Of a stretch of 64,000 nucleotides of DNA, positions 33,533 through 42,878 are shown in pieces. A model generated the notes under the pieces. It saw nothing but the letters and a program-made list of their open reading frames with translations, searched no databases and was not told the DNA's origin. Both the position numbers and the translations under genes were made by a program. The stretch's first letter is position 1. Each line of letters starts with the position of its first letter. The stretch comes from Rhodococcus sp. SMB37 (GTDB taxonomy: Bacteria > Actinomycetota > Actinomycetes > Mycobacteriales > Mycobacteriaceae), in contig NZ_SLVY01000016.1 of assembly GCF_004345605.1 (NCBI RefSeq), forward strand, positions 117,090 through 181,089. The letters run 5' to 3'.

Positions 33533-34750
33533 ATGTTGTCTGCACAGAACGTCGAGGTTGTGCGCGCGACGCTTCCCGTCGTCGGGGCCGCCATCGACGA
33601 CATCACTCCCATCTTCTACCGTCGGATGTTCGCCGCGCATCCCGAGCTCGAGCGAGATCTGTTCAACCGCGGAAATCAGGCGCAGGGTGATCAGCAGCGT
33701 GCCCTCGCCGGCGCGATCGCCGCGTACGCGACCCTGCTGGTCTCCGAGAACGTCGCCGAGCCCGACGATCTGCTCTCCCGGATCGCGAACAAACACGCGT
33801 CGCTGGGCATCATCGCCGAACAATACGACATCGTTCACAAGCACCTGTTCGACGCGATCGTCGAGGTGCTCGGAGACGCCGTCACCGCAGAGATCGGGGC
33901 GGCGTGGGACGAGGTCTACCAGGAGATGGCGGCGGCGCTCGTCTCGATGGAGAACGAGTTGTACCGGGAATCAGGAGTCGAACCCGGGAAGGTGTGGCAG
34001 CAGCTCGTCGTCCGGCAGCGAACCCAGGAATCGCCCGACACGGTGTCGTTCGCATTGGCGCTCCCCGACGATTCCGCATTGCCGTTCGCGCGCCCGGGCC
34101 AGTACGTGTCGGTGGCCGTGCGGCTTCCGGACGGCGCTCAGCAGATCCGGCAGTACAGTCTCACTCGCGCGCCGCAGCGCGAGTACTGGGGAATCACGGT
34201 CAAGGCGATCCCTGAGACGCGGCCGGAGGACGGTCGCGTCATCCCCGAGGGCGAGGTGTCGAATCATCTGCACCGCAATCTGTTCGACGGCGACAAACTG
34301 AAGGTGTCGCGGGCGTACGGCGATCTCCTGCTCGATGACACCGACGCTCCGCTGCTGTTCATCTCCGCGGGGATCGGCTGCACTCCGATCATCGGTTTCC
34401 TGCACTACCTCAGCCGCACCGAGTCCGACCGGTATGTCACCGTGCTCCACGCCGACCGCGCGCCGTCGAGGCACGCCCACCGGCGGGAGCTGTCCGAACT
34501 CGTCGAGCGACTGCCAGGCGCCCACCTCCACCACTGGTACGAGGACCTGGGGGTGCGGCCCGCGACCGACACGACCCGCTCCGGCAGGATCGATCTGAGC
34601 GAGGTCGAGATCAAGCCCGGCACCCAGGTCTACCTGTGTGGTCCATTGCCCTTCATGGAGATCGTGCGCGGGGCATTGGTCGAGCGCGGCGTTTCGGAGC
34701 GCAACATCCACTACGAGGTGTTCGGGCCCGACAAGTGGCTGCCCAGTTGA
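33533..34750 (+). CDS. hmp: Flavohaemoglobin (nitric oxide dioxygenase)
   Basis: ATG at 33533 begins the globin domain (MLSAQNVEVVRATLPVVG); the ribosome site is weak (TTGGA). Residues 1-140 are globin with the proximal His in NKHASLGI. They are followed by an FAD domain with the canonical RQYSL, and an NAD domain with FISAGIGCTPII and the ending EVFGPDKW typical of type I flavohaemoglobins. The length of 405 is normal. The enzyme oxidises nitric oxide to nitrate. No NsrR-like site was evident. Confidence 0.93.
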   Translation: MLSAQNVEVVRATLPVVGAAIDDITPIFYRRMFAAHPELERDLFNRGNQAQGDQQRALAGAIAAYATLLVSENVAEPDDLLSRIANKHASLGIIAEQYDIVHKHLFDAIVEVLGDAVTAEIGAAWDEVYQEMAAALVSMENELYRESGVEPGKVWQQLVVRQRTQESPDTVSFALALPDDSALPFARPGQYVSVAVRLPDGAQQIRQYSLTRAPQREYWGITVKAIPETRPEDGRVIPEGEVSNHLHRNLFDGDKLKVSRAYGDLLLDDTDAPLLFISAGIGCTPIIGFLHYLSRTESDRYVTVLHADRAPSRHAHRRELSELVERLPGAHLHHWYEDLGVRPATDTTRSGRIDLSEVEIKPGTQVYLCGPLPFMEIVRGALVERGVSERNIHYEVFGPDKWLPS

Positions 34751-34865
34751 TACTTCGGAGAGTTGCAAGATCAAGTCCCGGTGAGTAATACGGCTCACAA
34801 AGTCCAGGAAATGTTGCCTTACTCTCGCAGGTCCTATCGACCCCCGAGAAGGGAACCGTTCCTCG

Positions 34866-35798
34866 ATGCACCTCACCCGCCCCGCAGTCATCGCAGCGGT
34901 CGCCGTCACGACCACCCTCGTCGTCGGATGCGGCAGTAGTCCCGACGAGAGCGTGGACACGACTTCGGAATCCGCCGCTCCCGCGACCGCGTCCCCCGCG
35001 GCGTCGGTCCAGGGAGAGCCGCTGCGGATCCTGCTGACCGACGACGACGGATGGGACGCTCCGGGAATCACCGCCACGTACGACGCGCTGATTGCTGCCG
35101 GGCACGACGTGACGATGGTGGCCCCCGCCCACAATCAGAGCGGACAATCCGCCGCGTTCGATTTCACGGGCAAACTCGAGGTTGTCCACCCCGGCGGAGA
35201 TCCGAAGATCTACTCGGTCGATTCCACGCCGGTGGGCTCGGTGATGTTCGGCCTCAACGAGGTGTTCAAGGGGGAGAAGCCGGATCTCGTGGTGTCCGGC
35301 ACCAACGTCGGATCCAACGTCGGGTTCGACACGAACTATTCGGGCACGGTCGGAGCGGCGATCGTCGCGAGCGGTGCCTATGGAGTTCCGGCGATCGCGA
35401 TCAGCACCGATACCAGCTATCGCGAGTCCGAGGTCGTGCCGGCCTACGCGCAGACGGCAGATCTGTTGGTGGAGATCCTCGACAGGCGTATCCCGGCGAT
35501 GGGCGAGGGAACGATCCTCAATATCAACTATCCGTTGCTGAAGGACGGAGATACCGAAGCGAAGGGCCTGAAGTACACACCGATGTCGTCGGCGTCGGCT
35601 GCGGCCTTCGGATACGAGCAGATCGACGAAACTACCTTCGAGATCGTGCCCGGGCGCGCCGAGGCTCAGCCGGAATCCGGCACCGACTCCGCCGAGCTGA
35701 ACGCCGGGTACGTCACATTCACGCTCCTGAACGCCGACCGATCGGTTCCGGAGTCGGACGCGTCCGTCGTCGAGGACCTCATCGCTTCGCTGAGCTGA
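34866..35798 (+). CDS. SurE-like 5'/3'-nucleotidase, exported lipoprotein form
   Basis: ATG at 34866 follows a GAAGGGAACCG stretch. The 310-residue product starts with a lipoprotein signal whose lipobox is VVGC (Cys22), then a Ser/Thr/Ala-rich linker, then a SurE domain: RILLTDDDGWDAPGI (metal-binding Asp pair), VAPAHNQSG and SGTNVGSNVGFDTNYSGTVGAA. SurE proteins dephosphorylate nucleoside monophosphates and are normally cytoplasmic; anchoring outside the membrane suggests nucleotide or phosphate-ester scavenging. The classic NDDG is DDDG here, which keeps the metal Asp residues. Confidence 0.87.
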   Translation: MHLTRPAVIAAVAVTTTLVVGCGSSPDESVDTTSESAAPATASPAASVQGEPLRILLTDDDGWDAPGITATYDALIAAGHDVTMVAPAHNQSGQSAAFDFTGKLEVVHPGGDPKIYSVDSTPVGSVMFGLNEVFKGEKPDLVVSGTNVGSNVGFDTNYSGTVGAAIVASGAYGVPAIAISTDTSYRESEVVPAYAQTADLLVEILDRRIPAMGEGTILNINYPLLKDGDTEAKGLKYTPMSSASAAAFGYEQIDETTFEIVPGRAEAQPESGTDSAELNAGYVTFTLLNADRSVPESDASVVEDLIASLS

Positions 35799-35857
35799 GA
35801 GCGCGCCCGATATGCCTGATCTACCGAGGGAGAACGTCGCCTGACATACTGCCTCGC

Positions 35858-36427
35858 ATGGCGAACGGGGATCCCCAGCGGGTAGAAGTGCGAGTGCCGG
35901 TGCAGAGCGCGGACGAGGCTCTCTTCGGATCGGCATTCAGCGGAGAAGGCGCACTGCGGCCGGTGGAACCGGTGCCGCCGATCTGCTCACGACACGGAGA
36001 CCCCGAGTCCGATCGGGTGCGGGTGACGGTCAGGTCGGATCGCTCGCAGCCGCAGCACAGTGAGAGCCGGCTGGGTTCGGTGCTCGCCTCGGCCTACACG
36101 GTGCAGGTGGCGGCAGTGGAATGGCCTGTCTGTGCGCGTTGTGTCACAGCGCGTCTGCGCTGGCAGATCGCTGCGGCGGCGCTGTTCACCGCGCTTGCGG
36201 TTCTGTTCCTCGGGCTGGTGTTCGCGCTGCTGCAGGGTGCGCCTCGTCCCTACGGGATCGCGCTGCTCGTGGTGTTCGCGGTGTCGTTCGTCCCGCTCTA
36301 TGTCGCGCTGCGGATGATCGAGCACCGCCGGGCCGGCGTAGGGGTGACTCTCGCCGAAGACGGTTCGGCGCTGGTAGTGCACGACGCGCACCCGGACTTC
36401 GCGCGCGCCGTGACGTTGCGGGCGTGA
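35858..36427 (+). CDS. Membrane protein of unknown function with Cys pairs
   Basis: ATG at 35858; 189 residues. An N-terminal region carries PPICSRHGDP and, after a variable stretch, WPVCARCV, which together could bind zinc. Two membrane helices follow (about residues 105-125 and 132-150), then a short cytoplasmic or outer tail. I recognise no family. The gene converges on the type II flavohaemoglobin-like gene with no gap. Confidence 0.75.
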   Translation: MANGDPQRVEVRVPVQSADEALFGSAFSGEGALRPVEPVPPICSRHGDPESDRVRVTVRSDRSQPQHSESRLGSVLASAYTVQVAAVEWPVCARCVTARLRWQIAAAALFTALAVLFLGLVFALLQGAPRPYGIALLVVFAVSFVPLYVALRMIEHRRAGVGVTLAEDGSALVVHDAHPDFARAVTLRA

Positions 36428-37588
36428 TCAGAGCGGGTCGAAGCTGATGTTCTGCCGCGGTGTGCCCGCGGCAGACAAGGCGTACAGCGTCGTGCGGATC
36501 ATCGACGGCGACCCGGCGATCTGGATCTGGTGATCGGACCACGATCCGAAACTCGCGACGACCTTACCCAGCTTCCCCTGGATCGGCTCCTGCAGACCCC
36601 GGGGGGTCTCGCGTAAGGGGACCGGATGCCAGTACGGGTTCTCGAGTTCCTCGGTGACGGGGGTGATCGTGAGCCACGGATTGGTCATGGCGATCTGCCA
36701 CAACGTTTCCAGATCGTAGAGATCGCACGGGTAGTTTCCGCCGTAGAACAGATGGGTGCGCGGATTCGTGCCGCGCATCGCCATCTCCATGATCTGGGCG
36801 CGCAGCGGCGCCAGACCGGTGCCCGACGCGATCATCAGCACATCCTGGCCGCTGTCCCGATCCACCTGTAAACCCCCGAGCGGCGGACCGATGGTCCACC
36901 GATCGCCGACCACGACCTCGCTGACGAGCCCTCCGCTGACCCATCCCGTCGACACTCGTCGGACGTGGAATTCGATCTGCCCCTGGGGGTTCGGGGGAAT
37001 CGCCGCGGACAGGTACCGCCACATCTGGGGACGCTGCGGGATCTGGACGCTCATGTACTGGCCCGCGTGATATGGGATGGGCGTGTCGGTTTCGAGCCGG
37101 ATGATCGCGAGGTCGGCAAGCACGCGTTCGTGGCCGACGACGGTAGCGCCCCATGCTGCCGGCAGATCGTCCTCGGCTGCGGCGACGGCCATCGTCTCGG
37201 TGAAGTGCGAGATCACCTCGGCCCAGGTGCGTTCGAGTGCTGCGGTCCACAGGATCAGCGGCGTGCACTCGCGCACCGCCACGAGCAGTGCGTGCCCAGC
37301 GGCGCGGAAGTGCTCGGGCCGTACTCCGTACTTGCGGTGATCGCGTGCCAATTGGCCGAGGAAAGCGTCCAGGCCGTCGACGTCGGTGAGTTTGTCGACC
37401 GCCCATCCGACCGCGGTCGTGAACCGCTGCCGCATGTTCTCCATACCGGCAGGGAACAGCTCGCGGGTCCCCGACGTCTCGCTCCAGAGTGCGGTGTAGA
37501 ACGCCGTGGCGAACCGCTCCGGCCCGGTCGGGGTTGCGGTGATCGATGCGAAGCTGAGTTGCACTCGGGCGATGGCGAACGCCTCCAC
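36428..37588 (-). CDS. Globin-ferredoxin reductase fusion (type II flavohaemoglobin-like)
   Basis: GTG at 37588 follows GGGAGGA by six bases. The 386-residue product joins a globin domain (proximal His likely in RDHRKYGV, residues 1-140) to FAD and NAD domains (HAGQYMSVQIPQRP, RYLSAAIPPN, MIASGTGLAPLRAQ, ending ISFDPL). The altered FAD motif and the neighbour clpB match the mycobacterial type II flavohaemoglobin Rv0385 (order recalled from memory). Type II proteins differ from NO-detoxifying type I and have been linked to lactate or quinone-related electron transfer. Its reductase half is paralogous to 30479-31270. Confidence 0.85.
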   Translation of the reverse strand: MEAFAIARVQLSFASITATPTGPERFATAFYTALWSETSGTRELFPAGMENMRQRFTTAVGWAVDKLTDVDGLDAFLGQLARDHRKYGVRPEHFRAAGHALLVAVRECTPLILWTAALERTWAEVISHFTETMAVAAAEDDLPAAWGATVVGHERVLADLAIIRLETDTPIPYHAGQYMSVQIPQRPQMWRYLSAAIPPNPQGQIEFHVRRVSTGWVSGGLVSEVVVGDRWTIGPPLGGLQVDRDSGQDVLMIASGTGLAPLRAQIMEMAMRGTNPRTHLFYGGNYPCDLYDLETLWQIAMTNPWLTITPVTEELENPYWHPVPLRETPRGLQEPIQGKLGKVVASFGSWSDHQIQIAGSPSMIRTTLYALSAAGTPRQNISFDPL

Positions 37589-37692
37589 GCCATCCTCCCA
37601 CGTAATGCGCTGATTCGGACGCCGCCACTGTAGTCGTTTCCTTGTGGGTCGGCCACATGCGCTCTGCGGGCATGCGAGCGAGCGTTGAATGG

Positions 37693-37708
37693 TGTGAGGT
37701 GACTCACA
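37693..37708. promoter_or_regulatory. CRP/GlxR-type cAMP receptor site
   Basis: TGTGAGGTGACTCACA is an exact TGTGA-N6-TCACA palindrome, the consensus of actinobacterial CRP/GlxR. It lies about 105 bases upstream of the flavohaemoglobin-like gene (37588, minus) and 10 bases before the clpB HAIR box. Confidence 0.75.
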
Positions 37709-37717
37709 TGTAGATTG

Positions 37718-37744
37718 AAAGTTGAGTGGAACAAACTCAACTTT
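37718..37744 (+). promoter_or_regulatory. HspR HAIR box of clpB
   Basis: GTTGAGT-N7-ACTCAAC (37721-37741) fits the HAIR consensus. Symmetry extends to ten-base arms (37718-37744). It lies about 90 bases before the clpB start and pairs with the HAIR box of dnaK at 19002-19022. Confidence 0.9.
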
Positions 37745-37833
37745 GGGCTCGTTGAATCAACCGAGTGCCCGCGGACCGGAGTCTGCGGGTACAGAATTGA
37801 TACAGACTCACTCGAGAACGGAAGGAGCCCGTA

Positions 37834-40389
37834 GTGGACTCGTTCAATCCCACGACGAAAACCCAGGCGGCGTTGACGGCGGCACTGCAGTCGGCATCCG
37901 CTGCGGGCAACCCGGACATCCGTCCCGCGCACCTGCTCGTTGCACTGCTCGACCAGACCGACGGCATCGCCGGCCCGCTGCTCAAGGCGGTCGGCGTCGA
38001 CCCCGCCCAGATCAGGAGCGAAGCGCACGAGCTCGTCGACAAGCTGCCCACCGCGACCGGCGCGACCACCACACCGCAGCTCGGCCGTGAAGCGATCGCC
38101 GCGCTGTCCGGGGCGCAGAAGCTCGCCACCGAACTCGACGACGAATTCGTCTCGACAGAGCACGTCCTCGTGGGACTTGCGAGTGGCGACTCCGACGTCG
38201 CGACGCTCCTCGCGGGAAAGGGGGCCACCCCCGAGGCTCTGCGTGAGGCCTTCACGACGGTGCGTGGCACCGGCCGCGTCACCAGCGCCGACCCGGAAGG
38301 CACCTTCCAAGCTCTCGAGAAGTACTCGACCGACCTCACCGCGCGTGCCCGCGAAGGCAAACTCGACCCGGTCATCGGCCGCGACAACGAGATCCGTCGC
38401 GTCGTACAGGTCCTGTCGCGCCGCACCAAGAACAACCCCGTGCTCATCGGTGAACCCGGCGTCGGCAAGACCGCGATCGTCGAAGGCCTTGCGCAGCGCG
38501 TCGTCGCAGGAGACGTCCCCGAATCGCTCCGCGGCAAGTCCGTCATCTCCCTCGACCTCGGTTCGATGGTCGCGGGCGCGAAATACCGCGGCGAATTCGA
38601 AGAACGCCTCAAGGCCGTGCTCGACGAGATCAAGGCATCCGCCGGGCAGATCATCACGTTCATCGACGAACTGCACACCATCGTCGGCGCCGGCGCGACA
38701 GGCGAGTCGGCGATGGACGCGGGCAACATGATCAAGCCGATGCTCGCGCGCGGTGAACTCCGACTGGTCGGCGCCACCACCCTCGACGAGTACCGCAAGT
38801 ACATCGAGAAGGACGCCGCCCTCGAACGCCGCTTCCAGCAGGTGCTCGTCGGTGAGCCGAGTGTCGAGGACACCGTCGGCATCCTGCGTGGGCTCAAGGA
38901 GCGTTACGAGGTGCACCACGGTGTGCGCATCACCGACTCCGCGCTGGTGTCCGCCGCGACCCTGTCCGACCGCTACATCACGTCGCGGTTCCTCCCCGAC
39001 AAGGCCATCGACCTCGTCGACGAGGCCGCGTCGCGGCTGCGGATGGAGATCGACTCGCGACCCGAGGAGATCGACACCGTCGAACGCATCGTCCGTCGCC
39101 TCGAGATCGAGGAGATGGCGTTGCAGAAGGAAACCGACGCTGCGTCGAAGGATCGGCTCGACAAGCTGCGCGGCGAACTCGCGGACGAACGTGAGAAGCT
39201 CAGTCAGCTCACCGCGCGTTGGCAGAACGAGAAGACCGCGATCGACTCCGTCCGAGAGGTCAAAGAACAACTCGAAGCGCTGCGTGGTGAAGAGGAACGT
39301 GCCGAACGTGACGGCGACCTCGGCAAGGCCGCGGAGTTGCGCTACGGCCGCATTCCCGAGCTGGAGAAGAAGCTCGAGGCTGCAGCGAAGGCATCGGGCG
39401 CCGCATCCGACGGCGATGTGATGCTCAAGGAGGAAGTCGGCCCGGACGACGTCGCAGAGGTCGTCGCCGCATGGACGGGCATCCCCGCCGGTCGCATGCT
39501 CGAAGGTGAAACCGAGAAGCTCCTGCGGATGGAAGACGAGATCGGCAACCGCGTCGTCGGCCAGGCCGAGGCCGTGCAGGCCGTCTCGGATGCGGTCCGC
39601 CGCTCTCGGGCCGGTGTCGCCGACCCGAACCGTCCCACCGGATCGTTCCTGTTCCTCGGACCCACCGGCGTCGGCAAGACCGAGCTCGCCAAGGCGCTCG
39701 CCGACTTCTTGTTCGACGACGAACGCGCCATGGTGCGGATCGACATGTCGGAGTACAGCGAGAAGCACAGCGTCGCGCGGCTCGTCGGTGCGCCTCCCGG
39801 CTACGTCGGCTACGACGCCGGCGGTCAGCTCACCGAAGCGGTGCGTCGTCGCCCGTACACGGTGGTGTTGTTCGACGAGGTTGAGAAGGCACACCCCGAC
39901 GTGTTCGACACGCTGCTGCAGGTGCTCGACGACGGGCGCCTGACCGACGGCCAGGGCCGCACGGTCGACTTCCGCAACACCATCCTGATCCTCACCTCGA
40001 ACCTCGGTGCGGGTGGCGACAAGGACCACGTGATGGCGGCGGTGCGCATGGCGTTCAAGCCGGAGTTCATCAACCGGCTCGACGACGTCGTGATCTTCGA
40101 CCCGCTGTCCGAAGAGCAGCTCGAGAAGATCGTCGACATCCAGATCGACCAGTTGGCGAAGCGCCTCGAGGCACGACGGCTCACACTCGACGTCGACGGA
40201 GCGGCCCGGATGTGGCTCGCGGTGCGTGGCTACGACCCGCAATACGGTGCGCGTCCGCTGCGCCGCCTCATCCAGCAGGCGATCGGCGACCAGCTCGCCA
40301 AGAAGCTGCTGGCGGGGGAGATCCGCGACGGCGACACCGTGAAGGTCGGGGTGAGCGACAACGCCGACGGCCTGGTCCTCGGCGTCTGA
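37834..40389 (+). CDS. clpB: ATP-dependent disaggregase ClpB
   Basis: GTG at 37834 follows GGAAGGAG. The 851-residue product has the Clp N-domain, a first AAA+ module ([30 protein letters not shown]), the coiled-coil middle domain (about residues 400-540) and a second AAA+ module ([28 protein letters not shown]). It resolves protein aggregates with DnaK. HspR control is indicated by the HAIR box upstream. A strong terminator follows. Confidence 0.98.
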   Translation: MDSFNPTTKTQAALTAALQSASAAGNPDIRPAHLLVALLDQTDGIAGPLLKAVGVDPAQIRSEAHELVDKLPTATGATTTPQLGREAIAALSGAQKLATELDDEFVSTEHVLVGLASGDSDVATLLAGKGATPEALREAFTTVRGTGRVTSADPEGTFQALEKYSTDLTARAREGKLDPVIGRDNEIRRVVQVLSRRTKNNPVLIGEPGVGKTAIVEGLAQRVVAGDVPESLRGKSVISLDLGSMVAGAKYRGEFEERLKAVLDEIKASAGQIITFIDELHTIVGAGATGESAMDAGNMIKPMLARGELRLVGATTLDEYRKYIEKDAALERRFQQVLVGEPSVEDTVGILRGLKERYEVHHGVRITDSALVSAATLSDRYITSRFLPDKAIDLVDEAASRLRMEIDSRPEEIDTVERIVRRLEIEEMALQKETDAASKDRLDKLRGELADEREKLSQLTARWQNEKTAIDSVREVKEQLEALRGEEERAERDGDLGKAAELRYGRIPELEKKLEAAAKASGAASDGDVMLKEEVGPDDVAEVVAAWTGIPAGRMLEGETEKLLRMEDEIGNRVVGQAEAVQAVSDAVRRSRAGVADPNRPTGSFLFLGPTGVGKTELAKALADFLFDDERAMVRIDMSEYSEKHSVARLVGAPPGYVGYDAGGQLTEAVRRRPYTVVLFDEVEKAHPDVFDTLLQVLDDGRLTDGQGRTVDFRNTILILTSNLGAGGDKDHVMAAVRMAFKPEFINRLDDVVIFDPLSEEQLEKIVDIQIDQLAKRLEARRLTLDVDGAARMWLAVRGYDPQYGARPLRRLIQQAIGDQLAKKLLAGEIRDGDTVKVGVSDNADGLVLGV

Positions 40390-40396
40390 CACCAGT

Positions 40397-40440
40397 GCGG
40401 GGCCGGTCCCGGCGGCAACAGCCACCGGGACCGGCCCCGC
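40397..40440 (+). terminator. Terminator of clpB
   Basis: Perfect 16-bp GC-rich arms (40397-40412 and 40425-40440) with a 12-base loop start eight bases after the clpB stop. Confidence 0.9.
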
Positions 40441-40461
40441 ATCGGTACCTTGGGAGGGGCT

Positions 40462-41379
40462 ATGACCAATCCGAACGATCCGCGCACACCGCAGGAACGT
40501 GCCTATCCGCACGACGAGCCGGGTGACGACGAGACGCGCGTACTGCACACCGACGATCCGACGGAGGCGTACGGCCGGCCGGTGACGAACCCGACCCTCG
40601 CGTACCCGCAGTACGATCCGCGCTTCGATTCGGCAGCGCCGCCCCCGAACCCCACCCAACAGCTCGGCGAACCCCTGGGGCAATACCCGCAGGGCCGGCA
40701 GCCGGCCGCGCAGTATCCGACGGCCCAGTATCCGACCGTCCAGGACTCGCAGGCTCAGTACCCGCAGGGGCAGTACCCGACGGCCGGCTACCCCGGCGGT
40801 GGGTATCAGCCGCCCGGCCCGCCCCCGCCCGGATACGGAGAGCCCGGATACGGGCAGCCCGCCGAGCCCGAAAAGAAGCCACGCGGTCCACGCTGGGGTG
40901 TCCTCGCCCTCGCGGTGATCGTGCTCATTGCTCTCGGCGGGATCGTCGGCTACCTCCTCAGTGGAAGCGGCGACGAGCCCGACAGCAGCGCGACAGGGCC
41001 GACTACGACGCAGGCCCTGCCACCGGCGCCCACGACGACACCGTCGCCCGTTCCCGCACCCGGCGGCGCTGCGCCGGACCTTCCGCTCGACGAGCTTCCC
41101 GGCGGGCTCGGAGAGGTCCTCGGCCAGACCGGTGCCGTCGTGGGATCGATCACGGCAAACGACGGCACCAGCATCACCCTCAGCGGTATCGGTGGGTCGC
41201 TCACCACGGTGCTGTTCACGCCGGAAACCCAGATCATCACGTTGAGGGGGTCGTCTCCGGAGGCGCTCGAGATCGGCGCGACCGTCGTCGCGACCGGCAG
41301 CCCCGTCGAGAACGGACAGATGACCGCCGAGACCGTCATCAGCGCGTCGCTCCCGTCGTTCGGCAGCCCGGGCAACTGA
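40462..41379 (+). CDS. Single-pass membrane protein with Tyr/Pro/Gln-rich inner part and DUF5666-like outer domain
   Basis: ATG at 40462 sits behind GGGAGGGG. The 305-residue protein has a cytoplasmic region rich in QYP repeats (residues 60-135), a basic stop (EKKPRGPRW), one membrane helix near 140-165, a Thr/Pro linker and a C-terminal domain of about 85 residues (VVGSITANDGTSITLSGIGG) resembling the DUF5666 OB-like fold. The function is unknown. The repeats are typical of actinobacterial envelope proteins that scaffold at the membrane. Confidence 0.82.
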   Translation: MTNPNDPRTPQERAYPHDEPGDDETRVLHTDDPTEAYGRPVTNPTLAYPQYDPRFDSAAPPPNPTQQLGEPLGQYPQGRQPAAQYPTAQYPTVQDSQAQYPQGQYPTAGYPGGGYQPPGPPPPGYGEPGYGQPAEPEKKPRGPRWGVLALAVIVLIALGGIVGYLLSGSGDEPDSSATGPTTTQALPPAPTTTPSPVPAPGGAAPDLPLDELPGGLGEVLGQTGAVVGSITANDGTSITLSGIGGSLTTVLFTPETQIITLRGSSPEALEIGATVVATGSPVENGQMTAETVISASLPSFGSPGN

Positions 41380-41398
41380 AGACGCTAGGCTGATCCCG

Positions 41399-42067
41399 AT
41401 GACATTCATGTGGTTCGGTCTGGCGGTGATCGCGCTCCTCGGCGCGCTCGCTCTCCTGTACGTCGACCGCACGCGGAGGGAACAGTCCGGGCGTGTGCGG
41501 GAGATCTGGGCGCGCGCCCAGGGGTACAAGTACACCGACTCCGACGAGCGGCTGCCGTCCAACTGGCATCGCGCGGCGTTGGCGAAGCAGGAATATCTGG
41601 GCGCGATCGACGTCGTGCGCGGGGTCCGTCGGGGCGAGGAATTCATCCTGTTCGACATCGAGGAAACTGCCACGATCGTCGCGGTGCGCCGCAAGGTCGG
41701 GTCCGACGTCGACATCGACCTGCGTCTCAAGTCGACGCCTCCGCCGAAGGATTCCGACATGAATCTGCTCGGGTCGATCGGCCCGCGCATCGTGTTCTCC
41801 ACCGACCTCGAGATCGCCCGTCGCGTGTGCGACCAGCGTATGGTCTCGTTCACCCAGTCGATCCCGGAGCACGTCCAGATGCTGTGGAGTGAGGGTCCGT
41901 GGACGCTCGGTTCGATCCCGGTGGGAAGCAACGGGCGCGAATGGGATGCGGCAATCGAGGCCGTTGCGCGCCTGTCGGGAATCCTGCACGTCCTCCCGCC
42001 CGTCGTCGATCCCGACAACGTCGATCGCAGCTTCCACGATCCGGGACGCCCCTCCGCTCATCGCTGA
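41399..42067 (+). CDS. Conserved membrane-anchored protein (Rv0383c-like)
   Basis: ATG at 41399; 222 residues. An N-terminal helix (MTFMWFGLAVIALLGALALL) anchors a soluble domain with DRTRREQSGRVREIWARAQG and a Trp-containing SEGPWTLGSIPVG segment. The position between clpB and pyrE matches the conserved secreted protein Rv0383c of M. tuberculosis (from memory). No function is known to me. It starts about 20 bases after the preceding gene and may share its transcript. Confidence 0.8.
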   Translation: MTFMWFGLAVIALLGALALLYVDRTRREQSGRVREIWARAQGYKYTDSDERLPSNWHRAALAKQEYLGAIDVVRGVRRGEEFILFDIEETATIVAVRRKVGSDVDIDLRLKSTPPPKDSDMNLLGSIGPRIVFSTDLEIARRVCDQRMVSFTQSIPEHVQMLWSEGPWTLGSIPVGSNGREWDAAIEAVARLSGILHVLPPVVDPDNVDRSFHDPGRPSAHR

Positions 42068-42160
42068 GCCCCGCTCGTCAGGTCACGGTACGGATACACC
42101 CGGGCTGACACGCCGGATCCTTCGTCGTGCGAACCGATCGGGGTCTGTACATTTCTCGCC

Positions 42161-42799
42161 GTGACACCTGTGGCTCTGGTGATTGTTGTGGCAGTGGTGG
42201 CCGTTGCGCTGCTCTGGATACGGCTGGGGATGCGCCGATTGCGGACGCTTCGTACCCGACGCAGAGACGGCCTGCATCTGCTGCTGAACGAACTCGATGA
42301 TCGCTACGATCTGATCCCCGCGCTCATCGCGGCATCGGCGGGCGCCGGTGTCGAACGCAGCCGGATCAGCCCGGTCGTGGGAGCACGATCCCTCGCCATC
42401 GCGATGCGCGACCAGCGCCTCGACCTCCCCGAACGTGCGGCGACCGAGAACGCGCTGTCGGCCGCACTGCACGAGCTCATCGGGGTCCTCGACGGAGTCA
42501 ACCACTGGCCGTTCATCCGCGTCGCCCGCGAACTGCAGACCCGCGAGCAGCGCATTGCGGGCGCGGTCCGCGTCCACAACGATCTCGCGGACAAGCTCAA
42601 CTCCCAGGTGTCGAGCTTCCCGACGTCGTTGTTCGCGAAGCTGGCCGGAGTGCGGGCTGTCGCAGTGTTCGAGGTTCCGGCAGGTCTGGCGACAGAGACG
42701 GTGACCGAGACGACGCCGGTGACCGAGCAACAGACCGAAGCGCAGGCGCCCACCTCGGACAAGACCGACGAGAAGGATTCGGGGACCGTCGCCGCCTGA
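42161..42799 (+). CDS. LemA-like membrane-anchored protein
   Basis: GTG at 42161; 212 residues. One N-terminal helix (VALVIVVAVVAVALLWI) leads into a long helical domain with LLNELDDRYDLIPALI, ARELQTREQRIAGAVRVHNDLADKLNSQ and SFPTSLFAKLAG, which match the LemA fold (LVRRRNELLPNLV-type start and YN..V..YN end). The acidic C-terminal 40 residues are disordered. LemA proteins are widespread membrane proteins of unclear role. It lies just before pyrE. Confidence 0.75.
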   Translation: MTPVALVIVVAVVAVALLWIRLGMRRLRTLRTRRRDGLHLLLNELDDRYDLIPALIAASAGAGVERSRISPVVGARSLAIAMRDQRLDLPERAATENALSAALHELIGVLDGVNHWPFIRVARELQTREQRIAGAVRVHNDLADKLNSQVSSFPTSLFAKLAGVRAVAVFEVPAGLATETVTETTPVTEQQTEAQAPTSDKTDEKDSGTVAA

Positions 42800-42878
42800 G
42801 GCCTCACCGACAGCGACTAGGCTCGTTTCGCACCGGTTCCGCCGCCGGTGGTGAACGAGACGACGGTGAGGATATGCG

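Noticed and set aside
37255..42018. A 1587-codon open frame on the minus strand opposite clpB and its neighbours
   Set aside because: It is the antisense shadow of clpB and three other clear genes in very GC-rich DNA; its translation has no family features apart from the true globin-type gene it partly overlaps.
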